Shown in pieces: positions 22,438-35,235 of a DNA stretch of 64,000 nucleotides; the first letter of the stretch is position 1; each line of letters opens with the position of its first letter. Under the pieces are notes generated by a model. The model was not told the origin of the DNA, searched no databases, and was given only the letters and a program-made list of their open reading frames with translations. A program made the position numbers and the translations under genes. This DNA is from Nematopogon swammerdamellus (taxonomy: Eukaryota; Arthropoda; Insecta; Lepidoptera; Adelidae). The stretch lies in NCBI GenBank assembly GCA_946902875.1, contig OX336336.1:4062545-4126544 (forward strand), read 5' to 3'.

Positions 22438-22680
22438 ACCACACGCTGTATCCCAACAATCGGGGTAGGCAGAGTAATCGGTGTTGTGCCGCTAGTACTC
22501 TTGTAAATTACAACACAACACCGACCAGCACGTTTAGCAAACTACCTATCAAACAGCAAGTAAGGCAAGAAGGGCCCACCTGCTGCATTTCATGACACGG
22601 TGGAGTGGAAGGACCCTGTCAAGGTGAGAGGTGGCTATCCTGTTGCTCTTTAGCATGGGAAATTGTCTTTACCTTAGTCG
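22438..22680 (-). mobile_element. REP-E copy
   Basis: tatcccaacaatcggggtag to gtcaaggtgagaggtggcta; minus orientation, about 240 bp. Confidence 0.65.
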
Positions 22681-23157
22681 TCTGTGGTTTTCTGACCAAT
22701 TTTACACTCGTTCCGTAGATCTACGCTAGGTAGGTACTAAGCCTGTATGTACCCTGCCTGTACCTATATTAAGTCAATAATAATTTACGTCTATCTCTAA
22801 AATAATAATTATTTTCTTCATGTTCAGCTAATAACACCTCTGAGAGGAGCCACGCTTCTTATTTTTAATTTTTCGGAAAGTTTCACTCGTTCACAGTTAT
22901 TCACATGACAACAGCCATGCATGCAAATTACCTACTTTCTGCATTGCAGAACACTTTAAATTTTGTACTGAATTATTTTAACTGTATTCTCGTGCTGCGG
23001 TCTGCGTTCGGTCAAGGCCTTGTCTTATTATATGGTCGTGTTATTCACCCGTGTAGCAATTTTAGTGCTAGGTAGGTAGGCTGGTGGCGCGCCCATCAGA
23101 GAGTTTGCGCCGGACCGGTGCTCAATTTGATAAAACAGGTCAAATATATGACCACGA

Positions 23158-23192
23158 GTGCAATTTGGGAGTACACTACTCCCAAATTGCAC
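23158..23192. repeat. perfect hairpin, 16-bp arms, 3-nt loop
   Basis: gtgcaatttgggagta, cac, tactcccaaattgcac, at the start of REP-F copy 2. Confidence 0.9.
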
Positions 23193-23510
23193 ACACACGG
23201 CACAACGTAACCGTCTTTAAACCTACCGAATTCCGGCACAGAAACCTCGGTCAACGCGAGGCACAATTAAACCATATTTACACCAAAAATACGCTGATCG
23301 GGCACCTAAACACATTGTTTATTGATCATTCATATGGCAGTTAGAATGCACTCGAACTTGTCACAATTTGTTCTATCCGGTTCGATTACACCCACTAAGA
23401 ACCGGCAAGAAACTATATTACACCTTCAGCCCGAGCTGGGCAACCTGGGTCTGGTTTCTCAACTTTTTTTCGTCGAGAAATTGCTACTCAGGCAGTTATA
23501 GCTACGTCGA
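23190..23510 (+). repeat. REP-F copy 2
   Basis: Diverged and longer than copy 1; extra sequence lies between caccaaaaatacgctgatcg and ttacaccttcagcccgagct. Confidence 0.7.
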
Positions 23511-23579
23511 TAACTGTTGAAGTTTGCTTTCGCTCATCGGCACTGCTCGGAGACTCTGTCGTACATTGGGTTGCTTGCT

Positions 23580-23883
23580 TACACCCACAGAGCATCAAAT
23601 GCGCGCGCCCGCCCCTCCTAGAGGCGCCTGAGCGCGATTTCCCTGCAACGCCGTTGAAGCCTGTGGGCGTGGCCTATGACTTACATATGTGTGTTGTGCG
23701 TGTGCATTCGTTTTGTGCGTGTGCCTAACTTGCTCCTCTTTGTGTGTAGTGTCGATACTAGCACACACACACACACATACGAAGCGCTAGCAGCACTGCG
23801 TGTAGTTTTTGGGTTTCAAATATCATCGCTTAGGGCGCCTCTAGTAGGGGGCGCGCGCGGTAGGTATTTGATGCTCTGTGCTT
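23580..23883. mobile_element. TIR element, ~300 bp
   Basis: cacagagcatcaaatgcgcg...cctagaggcgcc is mirrored by ggcgcctctagtag...tatttgatgctctgtg. Interior has CA repeats. No clear target duplication. Confidence 0.7.
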
Positions 23884-24117
23884 ACACCCATTTGTCACCT
23901 CGCATCGCACCACGCGTTGCCAATACGTCAAACAGGCAACAGGCAGTTAGTATTCTGTGCGCGCGCCTCGCGTGCGGTGAAAGTATGTAGTGCCAGTACG
24001 AGCGCGCAGCAATTACATACGTCTCATCCTCATCACATCATACATACGTGACAACGACAAACGTGGTCGCCGTTTTAGGCCAGCGCATGTTTTCGCTGTT
24101 GATTAACCCTGACGTAA

Positions 24118-24722
24118 AAAAAGACTTGACCCTATTACTAAGCCTACGCCGCCGTCTGTCTGTCTGTCTGTCTGTCTGAGGACTGTATCTCTTGAACCGT
24201 AATAGGTAGCCGTTGACATTTTCACGGAATATGTGTTATTATGGCCGATATAACAACAAATAATAAAAATAAGATGGGGTGGTGGTGGCCTACGTGTCTA
24301 GTACCACCACCCATCGCTCGAAGCTAGTCTCGCGTCGTCTCGGAGAGCTCCGTAGCCACGGCCTGCACCCGCCGGCGCGGTTGGAGGCCTGCCTGTCTCC
24401 CGCCGCCGGCGGTATTACCGTTTTTAATTATTAATGTTTATATTAATGTTGTGTATTTTTATTACTTTTTATAGTACTTTCCTATAATATGTAAAATTAA
24501 TACAAATGATTATAAAAATGTGAAATAAAGAGAAAATAAGAAAAAGTAAAAAAATAACGAGGGTCCCCATACAAGAAACTAAGAAGTGTATACGCGCCAT
24601 CTGCCGAAAACACTATGAAGCATTTTAACTAATCCATAGTTGGCGTGAGTGGCGGCGGCGCTGACCATGACATGGCGGAACCCTCAGTGCGCGAGTTCGA
24701 CTCGCACTTGGCCGATTTTTAT
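24118..24722 (+). mobile_element. REP-D copy interrupted by a retroposon-like insert
   Basis: REP-D parts are 24118-24273 and 24533-24722. The insert 24274-24532 starts atggggtggtggtggcctac, ends with an A-rich tail, and is flanked by exact aaaataag copies (24266-24273, 24533-24540). It looks like the 3' end of a LINE. Confidence 0.75.
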
Positions 24723-25323
24723 ATAAACTTTCTTCGCAGCGTATTCTCTATCTCGATGGTACCTACCTACCCTACCAGAGGGGGTTGACGGGAAGTCACG
24801 AGGGCGCACACATGTGGCGATTGGCGACTGGCGACAGTGAAGAGTTCGAGAAATGTGGGAAAGGAAGTGTGTATAGTTTTTGTACCATTCCTATGCACAC
24901 GTGCAAGGGCTAAAAAATTTATGATTCTACAAATGTTGTAATTTTAAGTGAAAAGTGAACTGCAAGCATCAGCAGAGGACTGTATTTGGTATTCTCATTT
25001 ATTTATTACATTGAAAATTGCGTACCGCCGAACTGAATACTATAGAAAAACGCGACGAAACTTTTTTTTATTGCTTCCGAACTGGGTGGCTGTGCCCGAG
25101 ATCGAAGCCTCAGGCGCATCCAATTTCATCCCGGAGGAGGTGCCAGTCCGCCTTGGATGGAGGTGAAGTAATGTCGCTGGGGAAAGGCTATTAACCTGCG
25201 ATTTGAAGATCCGTGGATTGCATAGAAGTGAATTGTAACTTCGTAAAAGTAAAACTTGTTACCTTTCGGTAAACAAATGTGCGTGCCTTTATATTATGCA
25301 ATTGTCATCATGAATACCTACTG

Positions 25324-25540
25324 TTAGCGCGCACGTTCGTGGCCTCTGCGGGCGGAGGCGATAGATCTTTAAACGATTATCCCTGTTTTGTCTTCGCACT
25401 TCAACCACTCAATAAAACCTTATTAGATAAATAATTTAATGTCATAAATAAAAAATAGGTTTCGTAAATGTCGTGACTTTCAGAGATTTACATTCCATTC
25501 TCTCATTCCTGCCGGAGGCCACGAACGTACGCGCTGACTG
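25324..25540. mobile_element. small TIR element
   Basis: gttagcgcgcacgttcgtgg and, inverted, ccacgaacgtacgcgctgac, continuing into ggcctc. No coding sequence. Confidence 0.75.
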
Positions 25541-26098
25541 TACTTTCAAACGATCACATTACAAGCTGTGCTATAAATGCGCTAATGCTCATCACTTGGG
25601 CTTTTGCGGACATAAGACGATATCAGTCATTGTGAAATCAGCTTATAAGTTCCTTTGATCGATGACACTTTTTTGACGTGATGACGTCACGTCTTATAAA
25701 TTGATGAACACCGGCTGCACACACGAAAAAGTGTCACGTTCCATCTGTGCCTGTGTGTGCAAGCGAGAGCGCGTAACAAGCGATAGAGAGGTTGACGAAC
25801 CTAAGTGTAACCTTGTTACCTATAGATAATAAATGGAATTGAATTGAATTGAGAGGCACAAACCGTTCCCAGTAGTCTTACCACTTTATGACGTTATCAC
25901 GTAAAACTATCGTCCGTAAACCGACTTTACAGACAACCAATTTTTTTTTGGAAAGATGTATGCGAATGGCTCATCTATTACTATAGATCAGCGGTACGTA
26001 CAGTGGTCGTATGACTGAGTTTAGTCAACATCCAGGAAATATAATGGTACAAAAAATACTTCTGGGCAGGTACAGATACAGATCATGAATATTTAAGT

Positions 26099-26392
26099 TT
26101 TTTTTATGGAAACTGACACAGTTAGCTGCATCACCTATAACATCCGTGATATGTCAGCCCATAAACACCTTGACGAACTAGGTGTGATTTCAGTGCTTCC
26201 CTTCGGACGCGCCGGCTACACTGAACTGGACGGAAAACACGAACTATGTATTTACATAGCCGTTTCGACCGACCTTTCATTCAGTGCGGTGGTACCAACC
26301 CGGGCGGCTTAAACCCTACCACCTGGTAAGATAAAAAGGGACCTACAGTTTAACGTGGAATCCGAACCACAGTCAGCTTTCCAACGACCGTG
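26099..26392 (-). mobile_element. SINE-A copy, 5' truncated
   Basis: T-run, ggaaactgacacagttagct through caacccgggcggcttaaacc to tccgaaccacagtcagcttt. Confidence 0.85.
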
Positions 26393-26665
26393 TTTATTAG
26401 TGTTTGTTAATGTTGGCAATGAAATAAAACAATTGTACAGTTTTATGCAAAACTCTTTAATTTTACAAAGTACTGACTAAATACATTCCGACTAAACACA
26501 GCATTCTACGAGTGCGCCCGCGTACTAACTACACCTACAACACATGTACGGTCCGTGTCTGTGTAAGTAGCTGTCGTAGACTTTTGGTTAATATACACAT
26601 CTACATCTTACATAAACCAATAAACAATCTCTTAAAACCATTTTTAAGTGCAATTTAATTCACTA

Positions 26666-26894
26666 TATAACTCCGCATCCACACGTCGGACACATGAGAC
26701 GAAAATTTTAATGTCATCTCCCTTCAATCGCTTAGTGTAGATCGAAATAAAGATAAAATGCTTGTCTCACTCAGCCAACGTGTGGATCATGCTTTATGGT
26801 TCCTCTTTGCGATGGTACAAGTAAGGCAAACACTTTAGTTTCCTCTCTCTAATTGCTTAGTTAGAACGAGATACATTTTGCCTTAATTGGACCA
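26666..26894. mobile_element. two adjacent miniature TIR elements
   Basis: One from gcatccacacgtcgg (26666) to ccaacgtgtggatcatgc (about 26793). The other from atggtacaagtaaggcaaa (26813) to tttgccttaattggaccat (26894). Both interiors contain a similar cgcttagt/tgcttagt motif. Confidence 0.6.
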
Positions 26895-27260
26895 TCCCCG
26901 TGGCCATAAGACGATACGCGTGACAGCTGTCAGATCAATACCAAGTTAGAGTTCCCCTTTGTTCTACTTCAGTAAACTGTATAGCCTTATCAAGTCGAAT
27001 AAAAGATGGCGGCTGAGCGCGTGCGTTCGGGCGCCGCAAATAACCATTATTGTTTAGCTTCTCGCGATTACGAAAAAATTACAACAGACGACACTGTATG
27101 GTTAATAAATAACCTTTGCCTATCCCGAGGGACAAGCCAAAAAATATATAAATTATAGCTGTCAGGCGTATGTTGGCGAACAAAATATAGACGAAAGCCA
27201 TTGCGACGCTGGCAGTAAAGTATTTGTGTCGAGAAACCCAAGAATCTACTCTTATCCGGT

Positions 27261-27509
27261 AGAGAGTGTTTCAACTAAAAGTTCCTTTCGCCGTTATGTT
27301 GGCTCCACTGTCAGTGCTCAAATTCGTATTGCCAGATCGTGAAGATTATATTACCTAATAATGTAATTGGTATTTACCGTATAATAAATACGGTAAATAC
27401 CGATAATTACGGGTAAACCTGTACACATAGCAACCCTCAATGCTGTTTTGACAGATAGACAGTGGAGCCAACATAACGGCGAAGGGAACTTTTAGTTGAA
27501 ACGCTCTCT
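27261..27509. mobile_element. MITE, 52-bp inverted termini
   Basis: Left arm 27261-27312 and right arm 27458-27509 are complementary apart from two or three bases (agagag...ggctccactgtc). The interior has a second small palindrome around accgtataataaatacggt. Confidence 0.88.
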
Positions 27510-27732
27510 AGCTAGACAGCGAGGTCCGGCGTGCACGTGCACCTTTAGTCTCCGGCGACCGTAGTCTTCACAATAATTATAAACCATCTAACCATATGCA
27601 ATGTGATAGATGTGATTTTTAAGTATTCACCTTTAAGATGTATTGTTCTTGTGAGCGGTAGTATAATAATATTACACATTATGCTACTTAATGCGTGGCA
27701 AGGGCGGGCTTAATGGAATCCGAACGAATGGA

Positions 27733-27812
27733 GCAGTGGATGAAGAGGTATGCACGTAAATTGTTTCAAATCAGAAAAAACTCATTGGTACACGCCAGTT
27801 GGATTCAACCCT
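27733..27812 (-). mobile_element. SINE-B fragment near the head
   Basis: gtatgcacgtaaattgtttc, aaaaaactcattggtacacg, ggattcaaccctc. Confidence 0.6.
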
Positions 27813-28345
27813 CAACAGTGTGGGTTAATTATTTATAAGTAACTATAATACTTTATAAGGTAGATACTAACAATATATTGTGACTTGCGAGTTGTTGAAG
27901 TGTGTTTGTCACCTCCTCATCCCATTGAAACAGAACTGGCGGAATTTTTGACGTATTCAAGAGTGTATGGATGAAATTATACAATTGCAGTAGCAGCAAC
28001 AGTGCCGAGATAGTATGAAAATAAAGGAGAATTATTATTGTACAGAAAGTCGCCGCAGACAAAAGTTGCCAGTTGCACGGGACTTGATACGATTCAACCG
28101 TAACGAAAATATAACAAGGGCCGGTAGGTAGAGAGAGTGGGGATTTGAAAACATATTGAAAATTGTTTTGACTTCTTTTTCTTAAAAAAAAGTTCAGATC
28201 AAATTATTATGAGGTCGAAAACTGTTCCACCTTCTCCCGTACTCCGTGTTGCCAGTTCAGATGAGAACGAGACAAGCTGACGTCACGGGCACAGCAGCCA
28301 ATGTAGCCAACCGCATTATATTCCTTAGATAAACGCTCGCTACGC

Positions 28346-28563
28346 TAAAGCTGGCTCTCCACGGTGCGTGATATTGCGGACGGACGCGGGCCAACCCGCA
28401 CGACGCACCATGGGAAGAGTGTCGTCTGTGAAAGCGCAGAGACGTCCGTAGCGGTAACTTCAAAGGTTTGGTCCGCTTCACTTCACTTTGACAAATCACT
28501 TTGCATTTTGGAATGACTACATGTATGATCCGCAGAATCACGCACAGTGGGAAGCCAGCTTAA
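28346..28563. mobile_element. small TIR element
   Basis: aagctggctctccacggtgc...tgcgga mirrored by tccgcagaatcacgcacagt...ccagctta. About 33-bp ends, 218 bp overall. Confidence 0.75.
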
Positions 28564-29154
28564 GACCGTATTTAGACTAAACTTTCAATTTTCACATCTT
28601 TCCTCTTGTTACATTTTCATCGCGACTGTAACTACAATCATATATGCAGGCAGTATTTAATGTCATGGTAAATTGGAATTTTAACAAAATATAAAAAAAA
28701 CACCGCAAGAGTTAATTTTACACTTTTTGAGATCATATGCCAGAAGCGAACATACACATTACTTTTAGAACACACCGCGCTTACATTATTTCGTGTGAGG
28801 TTTTCAGTGAGTTTATACATACACCTACAAGAAAAAGATACGCTAATAAAACTCTTGTGATAATATCAACATTTCTCTACATCTAAAGCAGTGCATCCAG
28901 CAATTTCACAATGTTTCACAATTTACTGAAAACCTCTTGCTGATAATATCAATTGTAGATTATTTATTTGACACTCACCTATACAGTGGTCACATAGGGA
29001 GAGCTGCTAAAAAAAAACATCTGATATCAATTGTATGTATTGTCGCCTTCCGATTTAATTAGTCACTTTAAACATAAATTTAGTCGCTTTACAGATAAAT
29101 TTAATCAAACTTTTTTTTAAATGTAAACCAACATTTAAAAACGGTGTCGCTGAA

Positions 29155-29420
29155 CCAACGGTGCAGTCGACAGAGCCAAAATCACCTCTCCTCGCGAAAT
29201 CACGCTCAGTTAGGTGCCATGCCAGCAGATTTGCGAACTAAGTCACTAACTGTCTTGCTAACCTGTTAATACGACGCTTCACCAGGTTAAAGCATTCGAG
29301 AAACGCACGCGCCGAAAAACAATTGCCACACCCTGGCTCTCAGAAGCCCAATGTCAACAACAAAAGGGTGTTGAGTCTCTCTGCGACGAGTGATGCGGAG
29401 ATAGGACGGGTGGCAGGGAA
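29155..29420 (-). pseudogene. LINE C-terminal relic, copy 1
   Basis: Shares acctctcctcgcgaaa, cagatttgcgaact, aagcccaatgtcaac and aaaagggtgtt with 34865-35235, but is more decayed. Confidence 0.5.
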
Positions 29421-29935
29421 TAAGGAAAGCTAGTATCTCTAACTAACCTCACTGACTCAACTTTGAAGGGCTAAGAATACAATCCACTAAGGCACTTTGA
29501 AAAGCGCCTAAATTTACAATTAGCTCCTCACGGAGAATATAGTTTGAGAGCTATTTTCTTTCTTAGCTCTAATTTCTAGTAAAACATATGTGTCGCCTGT
29601 AGCGGGCAGAGGCATTCCACCAATCGCGCACCGTACAACTTCACGTGTTCTGGCTACGCGCGCGATAGCTACGCGGACGCCACAGATGACGTACGCGGAC
29701 GCCCCCAGTTGGTGGCGACGTACCCAGATTGCTTCGACCAACTCCGCTCTACCTATCTCCTCTGTGTAGCTGCCGAAATATTCACTAATCCCATCCAATG
29801 TATTGTCGTTATAAAACAAGGTGTGCTGTTAGGTCCAAAGAAAAGTGGGCTTAGGCGCGGAGAACGAGTCTGAATAACAACAGGTCCAAAGAAATCAGCT
29901 TTTAGGCTATATAGCCATTTTTCAAAAATTTATTA

Positions 29936-30118
29936 TTAATTTTTTTATTGAAAGCGCGATATATGGCGACGAGGCACCTATAAGGTGTCTAGCGACGCCC
30001 ATGGACATTCGGACGCATGCGGGGGTTGCGAATGCCATGCCGGCCTGACAGTTGCCCATTCACGCCCCTCTTGAAGGACTCGAGACTGTACTGTACACAT
30101 GAGCTGAGCAGTGGCAGT
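29936..30118 (-). mobile_element. REP-C copy, 3' half
   Basis: T-run, gaaagcgcgatatatggcga, gcatgcgggggttgcgaatg, cccctcttgaaggactcgag. Confidence 0.75.
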
Positions 30119-30119
30119 T

Positions 30120-31975
30120 GGAAGCGAACTCAGTCAGAGAAATTATAAAATATTACTTCACTTAAGTATTTATTTTATTTAATATTCATCGGGTCGGCTA
30201 GTTCTAACTAATAAAGCAAAAATCTGTAGACACTTTCACGTGAAGTTCTTTTCTATGTCGCTCTCTCTCTCTATTCACTCCTATTCTTGCTCTCACGCTT
30301 CTGTTTCGTGTGAGTTTACCATTCGCCAGTGACTCACTGCCCTAGCAATAGACCCCTAGATCCCATTAGTGAGCGCCGCACGCAAATCAGTTCAGCCTTT
30401 CTCGAGTTCCCGAGACCCGCCACACCGACACATTTTGCGACTTCCGTTTATAATACGCAGAGAAGAGATAGCAATATTTGGTGATATGTGTAAAATTATT
30501 GTTTTGTCTTTATTGCACATAACACGGCGGCTCCCTTTATAGTCACGGTACACAACGCAATAACATTCCCCACCGACCACTGAAGTGTAGGGGCCCCACA
30601 TAATCGCCTTTTATGCGCTGGAAGAGCATAAAAAGCCACGCAACCGTGGCAACAGGCACGCGTCGCGTTCGGTTGGCCGTCGCTCAGGTATCTCCCAACC
30701 CCCCCCCCCCCCCTTCCCCTTCGAATAATGCAAAGACCCAGCGTTCCCGGGCCCACAGTGGTCGGTGAATATTCGCACGCGAGTATAATAATTTTTTTGT
30801 TCATGTCTTTTTTTATATTTTTACATAAGAATCATAAATTATGTTTAGAAGACTATAATTTATTGATTATTGGCTACGCAACAAATATTCCGTGAGTACT
30901 CCCATTAGACAATTTACCCTGTATAAGCAGCTCGATTGCATTCTATGTACAAAACATTTATGTATGGTGTAAAACTATTACATCGGAAGCGACTGAATTT
31001 GTAAAAACGCTCTACCGTGCAAAAAGTACTTGGAAAATCTATGCAATATATGCTGTTTACATAACGCAAAAACTATCATAACTATGTTTCCTTTATTATC
31101 ATTAATTATTAACTTTAACGCATACTTAATTCACATATTTGCACTATGTTACTTTGCCGCTTTAAAGTTAGTCTATATATGTTTTTTCAAACGTTAGACA
31201 GTACAGATCAAAGGAGTACTTCACACCGCTAAGACAGACAACTTCAGAGCGGCAAAATAAAGCGTTTCCCTATATATGTAACTTTCTTAATGTCTTCATA
31301 CAGTGTAGCGTTCGTCTAAAATCCACATGATTCTATCACAATATTTCCCGACCACGCAAAACTAGACCTTACGCATCACTCCCCCTTAACATACATTAGC
31401 TTAACACCCTTAATAATAATACAGTTTGCAAACATACAAACATTCTCTGGCGCTAGAAAGATATAACATTTTTATTGTTAATCAAATGAGGCCGTTCTCA
31501 ACTCAACCTCTTCGAGACCACCCCTTCATTCACAATGACAAAATAAATTGAAACATTTACATCGCTAACACGGTGTGTAAGTAGTTGACATTACGGGTGT
31601 AGTAGTTGGCTTTGTGACTGTCATGGAGAATGTAATAATAATATTTAAAAAAAATCTGATTATGTAACAAACAAATTTTTGGTTTAATTTGTCAATGTGT
31701 GACGCAAATATTAGTCCCCACTCACACAATTTACTCATATTATCAACGCAAACATCCCCCAGCATTTTATGGTAATAATTCACGCTTAAAATATTAGATT
31801 CTGAATGCCAAAGATCTATCCAAATAAAATATGCGAAGACACAACTTAGCCTAAATTGTCGAGTTTTCAAAGGCACTCACGCTATGGCAACATTACTATC
31901 GAGTATATAATCTCAAACGAAAGCATTTGTATAAAATTGTACACTAGTCACTAGTCAGAAGCGATTGAAAGAACA
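30120..31975. other. unassigned, mostly AT-rich
   Basis: Contains a run of 15 C (30699-30713) and AT-rich sequence that could be 3' UTR or intron. No exon recognised on either strand. Confidence 0.4.
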
Positions 31976-31977
31976 AT

Positions 31978-32487
31978 GGGGGATTCACACTGGTGATCCA
32001 AATCGCGTGACTAGGCACCAAGCGACTCGCTGCGCCAGGCAGCGTTGTTGCCCGAATGTGTTCATACGGTCGATAATGGAGGATTTGCACCGGACATATC
32101 CCGTCAAGTGACTAGGCCGCACGTCGAAAGTTGACCATGTAAACGGCGAATCGACTGACCACAAGGTGACTGTAGTAAGTGACTTAACCCAAAGGTTGCC
32201 TGGAGGATCTTATGGAAACATTTTTTTCAAGTACAATAAACATATTTTGATCTGATTTGAAGTCACCTGCGCCGAAGTTGACATTTTCGGTGCGGTTTGG
32301 GGCCGCGCGAGGCGGGTGACTAAAATCTACCATGTAAACGACCATTGCTTGTCGGCTGTTCGCTGAGAGCTGCTCTCGTCTCCATGTCGACCGCAGCGAG
32401 CGATTAACGGATTCGGGCTATGCGGCCTGATGTAGCGATTCACTTGGTGACTAGTCACGCGATTTTCGTCGCCAGTGTAATCCCGCC
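31978..32487. mobile_element. TIR element, ~510 bp
   Basis: gggattcacactggtgatcc, aatcgcgtgactaggcacca mirrored by tggtgactagtcacgcgatt and gccagtgtaatccc. Ends are about 75% alike. Confidence 0.65.
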
Positions 32488-32489
32488 AC

Positions 32490-34864
32490 ATAGCAACGAA
32501 AACAGACGTACGGAATTGCAGCCCGCAACAAACAGTCAACTACGAATGCCAGTAGCGACTCCTGGTGCTCTGGGTTGGGCATTGCATTGGGTTGGCTCTG
32601 GCTAAGGATTTTTTTTTCTTAATTTCATAACTTTCGTGTTAATTTATTTCTACTACAATGAGCTCAAAAACTGAAAGACCATAATATTCCCTTTTGCTGT
32701 CTTTATGTACAGACTTCAAATTCGACCAACTTGGGCGAGGGCGACCGTTTTGAACAATTAAAAGTTTTTTCAGTAAATGTACTCGTTGAGAATGGTTTTT
32801 CGAAAAGATCTTCTAATAGATTTCGAACTGGAGTTTGCCATTACCAATAAATAATCACTTAAAAAAAACACCGCACAAGACTCACCCATAACAGGCCCAT
32901 ACGTAAATAAAAAACGGAATATAATGCCAATATCAACTCGCGAGATTTTGTTTAAAAAGCAGTCACGCATACGCTGCCGCAGCAGCGCGCACACACACAC
33001 AACACAACTCACCTAGCCTAGCTCGCTAGTCGCTAAATGCGCTCACCGCTGCGCCAACTCGAAACGCTTATCAGCGGGTGCACGCGGAACGGGAGGACAT
33101 CGGCCGCTTGTATGGAATACGATGGCGGTTCAAATGTAGCCAACCGGCCAATGAATGCCTTATCGTCATTCGTCGTCCGCGTGTGACGCACGCTAAATTT
33201 CAAATTATGTAACGGGATTGACGTTTTAGCTTATTCATCGTGGGTTATATAATAAAAATAATATAACCCCAATATTTTTACATTTGTTTTTGCTTAATAC
33301 TTCGATATTAATGCTAGCATTCATTTTCTTTGGTTTGGCGGCGCCAACCTAGCCAACTTAAAGGAATCGCCGCTGACGAATGCACGTTTAACGGTTGATA
33401 TTTGTCACCCAACACAGATGGTCGCGCCGAAAAAGAAGACTGCTAGTCAACTTCGGAAAGGGTCGAATTTCGCCGTGCTGTCTAGTCACTCGACGAAAAT
33501 CGACTACCGTAGATCTCCCATAAGCCAGGCAACAATCTATCAAACCAAAGTACAGTTTTGTAATGCCTTCTTGCCTGGCTAATTTGCTTCCTTGTTACCT
33601 TTCGATTGCTTCTGGCTACTTTAGGAGCGTGGCTAATGTATATTTGACGATTGACTGTCAACAAGAGTGGTAAAAACGTGAGAAGTTTAGTTGCTTTTAC
33701 ATTTTTCTCCTGAAACCTCTATACCATTTTGCAGATAAATATTCGATGGAGTGTTTAATATACACGGTTCACACAAAACTTTCGCCTTCCATTTTGTTTA
33801 ACATAGGACCGCTCGGCTGTCCTTATACCAATTTTGATAACTGACAGCCAGTGCCCGAACTGTCCACGCCCCGATTTGGTGGAAAAAATATTGCTAGCAC
33901 CCTTTGTTATATTTAAAATGGTTCATGAATGAGCAGGCTACCTAAAAATCCCTACTTCCAATAACCTGGCAGCTATTATTTTTTGTGCCGTCACGTCAAA
34001 TCCCTAGTAAGAGCGCGCTATGCGCCATGTTGCGCGAAATTCGGTGGACAGTTGAGAGTTGAGCGGAGGGCAACCAAAGTTGCAATATTAAATTAGGAAT
34101 ACCGCACATTCAATCGAACATTTGTCTACAATAAAAAGTTAACGTTTCAGGAGGGTATTGTAATAATTCCACAATATTTTTAATTTTTTTTTAAATATAG
34201 TGGATATTTAAGACTCAACATGTGGCCCTACTTCCGTTGACAGCTGTAAATTACTCGAAATATGTTGTGTACGAAATAATATGTCATGCATGGTTCCATA
34301 AAAAATAATTTCTGTTATAACACATTTTAGATGACAATATCAAATAAATGCAATACAACGATATTACACACAAAATGTCTCACTGTTTGAACTTTAATAT
34401 AATTTCTACCGCTTAGTATGGCCGTGGCATCTTGTGAGTTTGCTATAGCTAAAAATAAACATGTAACAATGTAGTACGAGATGGAATGTCTCCCTATTTA
34501 CGAAAGCTATCTCAATACTAGACAATGCCGCATACACTTGATAAATCATAATCTGTGTACCCGGAATATGTGACCCAATAAGTGTGAAAGAGAAAGCAAG
34601 TATAGGTGAGGTTCAGACTTAAATATATACAAGAATATGATCATCCTACGTACAATACACGAGATCGAAAAATTGGGCGAAAGTAAATTTTTATGTTAAA
34701 ATTTGCATGCATTTTTCTACCTACCGGCGACATTGCGCCAATGGATGAGCTTTGCTATTAGCCAATCAGAACAATTCTTTTTAGAATTTTTACGGTATTC
34801 GTACACGGTAGTCGGTGTTTTAACAATATTATATGTGATTTGAAATAACCCATTTTCCAGCATT
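32490..34864. other. unassigned; CpG-rich patch near 33.0 kb
   Basis: 32930-33200 is CpG-rich, with CA repeats, a gtgagt-type minus-strand donor at about 33011 (gctag|gtgagt) and a ccaat-type motif. It could be a non-coding first exon and promoter, but there is no protein evidence. Confidence 0.25.
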
Positions 34865-35235
34865 GGTCATATTGGTCCACTCGATAGAGCCAAAAACACC
34901 TCTCCTCGCGAAACCACGCTCAGAGCCATGCCAACAGATTTGCGAACTGTTGCTAGGCTGTCCAGCCTGTTAATACAACCTTTGAAGACATCCAGGTTAA
35001 AGGATTCGGCAAAACACTCGCCATAAGACAGTTCCACACGATGGCGGTGCGACAAAGAAACGATTTAGAGAACCGATGGGTTCTCAAAAGCCCAATGTCA
35101 ACGACAAAAGGGTGTTCAGTTTCTCTGCGACGAGCGCAGCCAAGATAGGTTGGATGGCGAGGAATAAGGGATGCAAGTCCCTCCGAGCGGCGTGTCTAAC
35201 TGTGCCTAGTGACAAAGTCGATTTCGCAGTATTGC
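34865..35235 (-). pseudogene. LINE C-terminal relic, copy 2
   Basis: Minus-strand pieces RSKSFLCRTAIVWNCLMASV and FNLDVFKGCINRL resemble the F-x-R-T-x-x-x-W-N-x-L-P and F-K-x-x-V-N motifs at the C-terminus of many non-LTR elements. Frames are broken. Confidence 0.6.
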
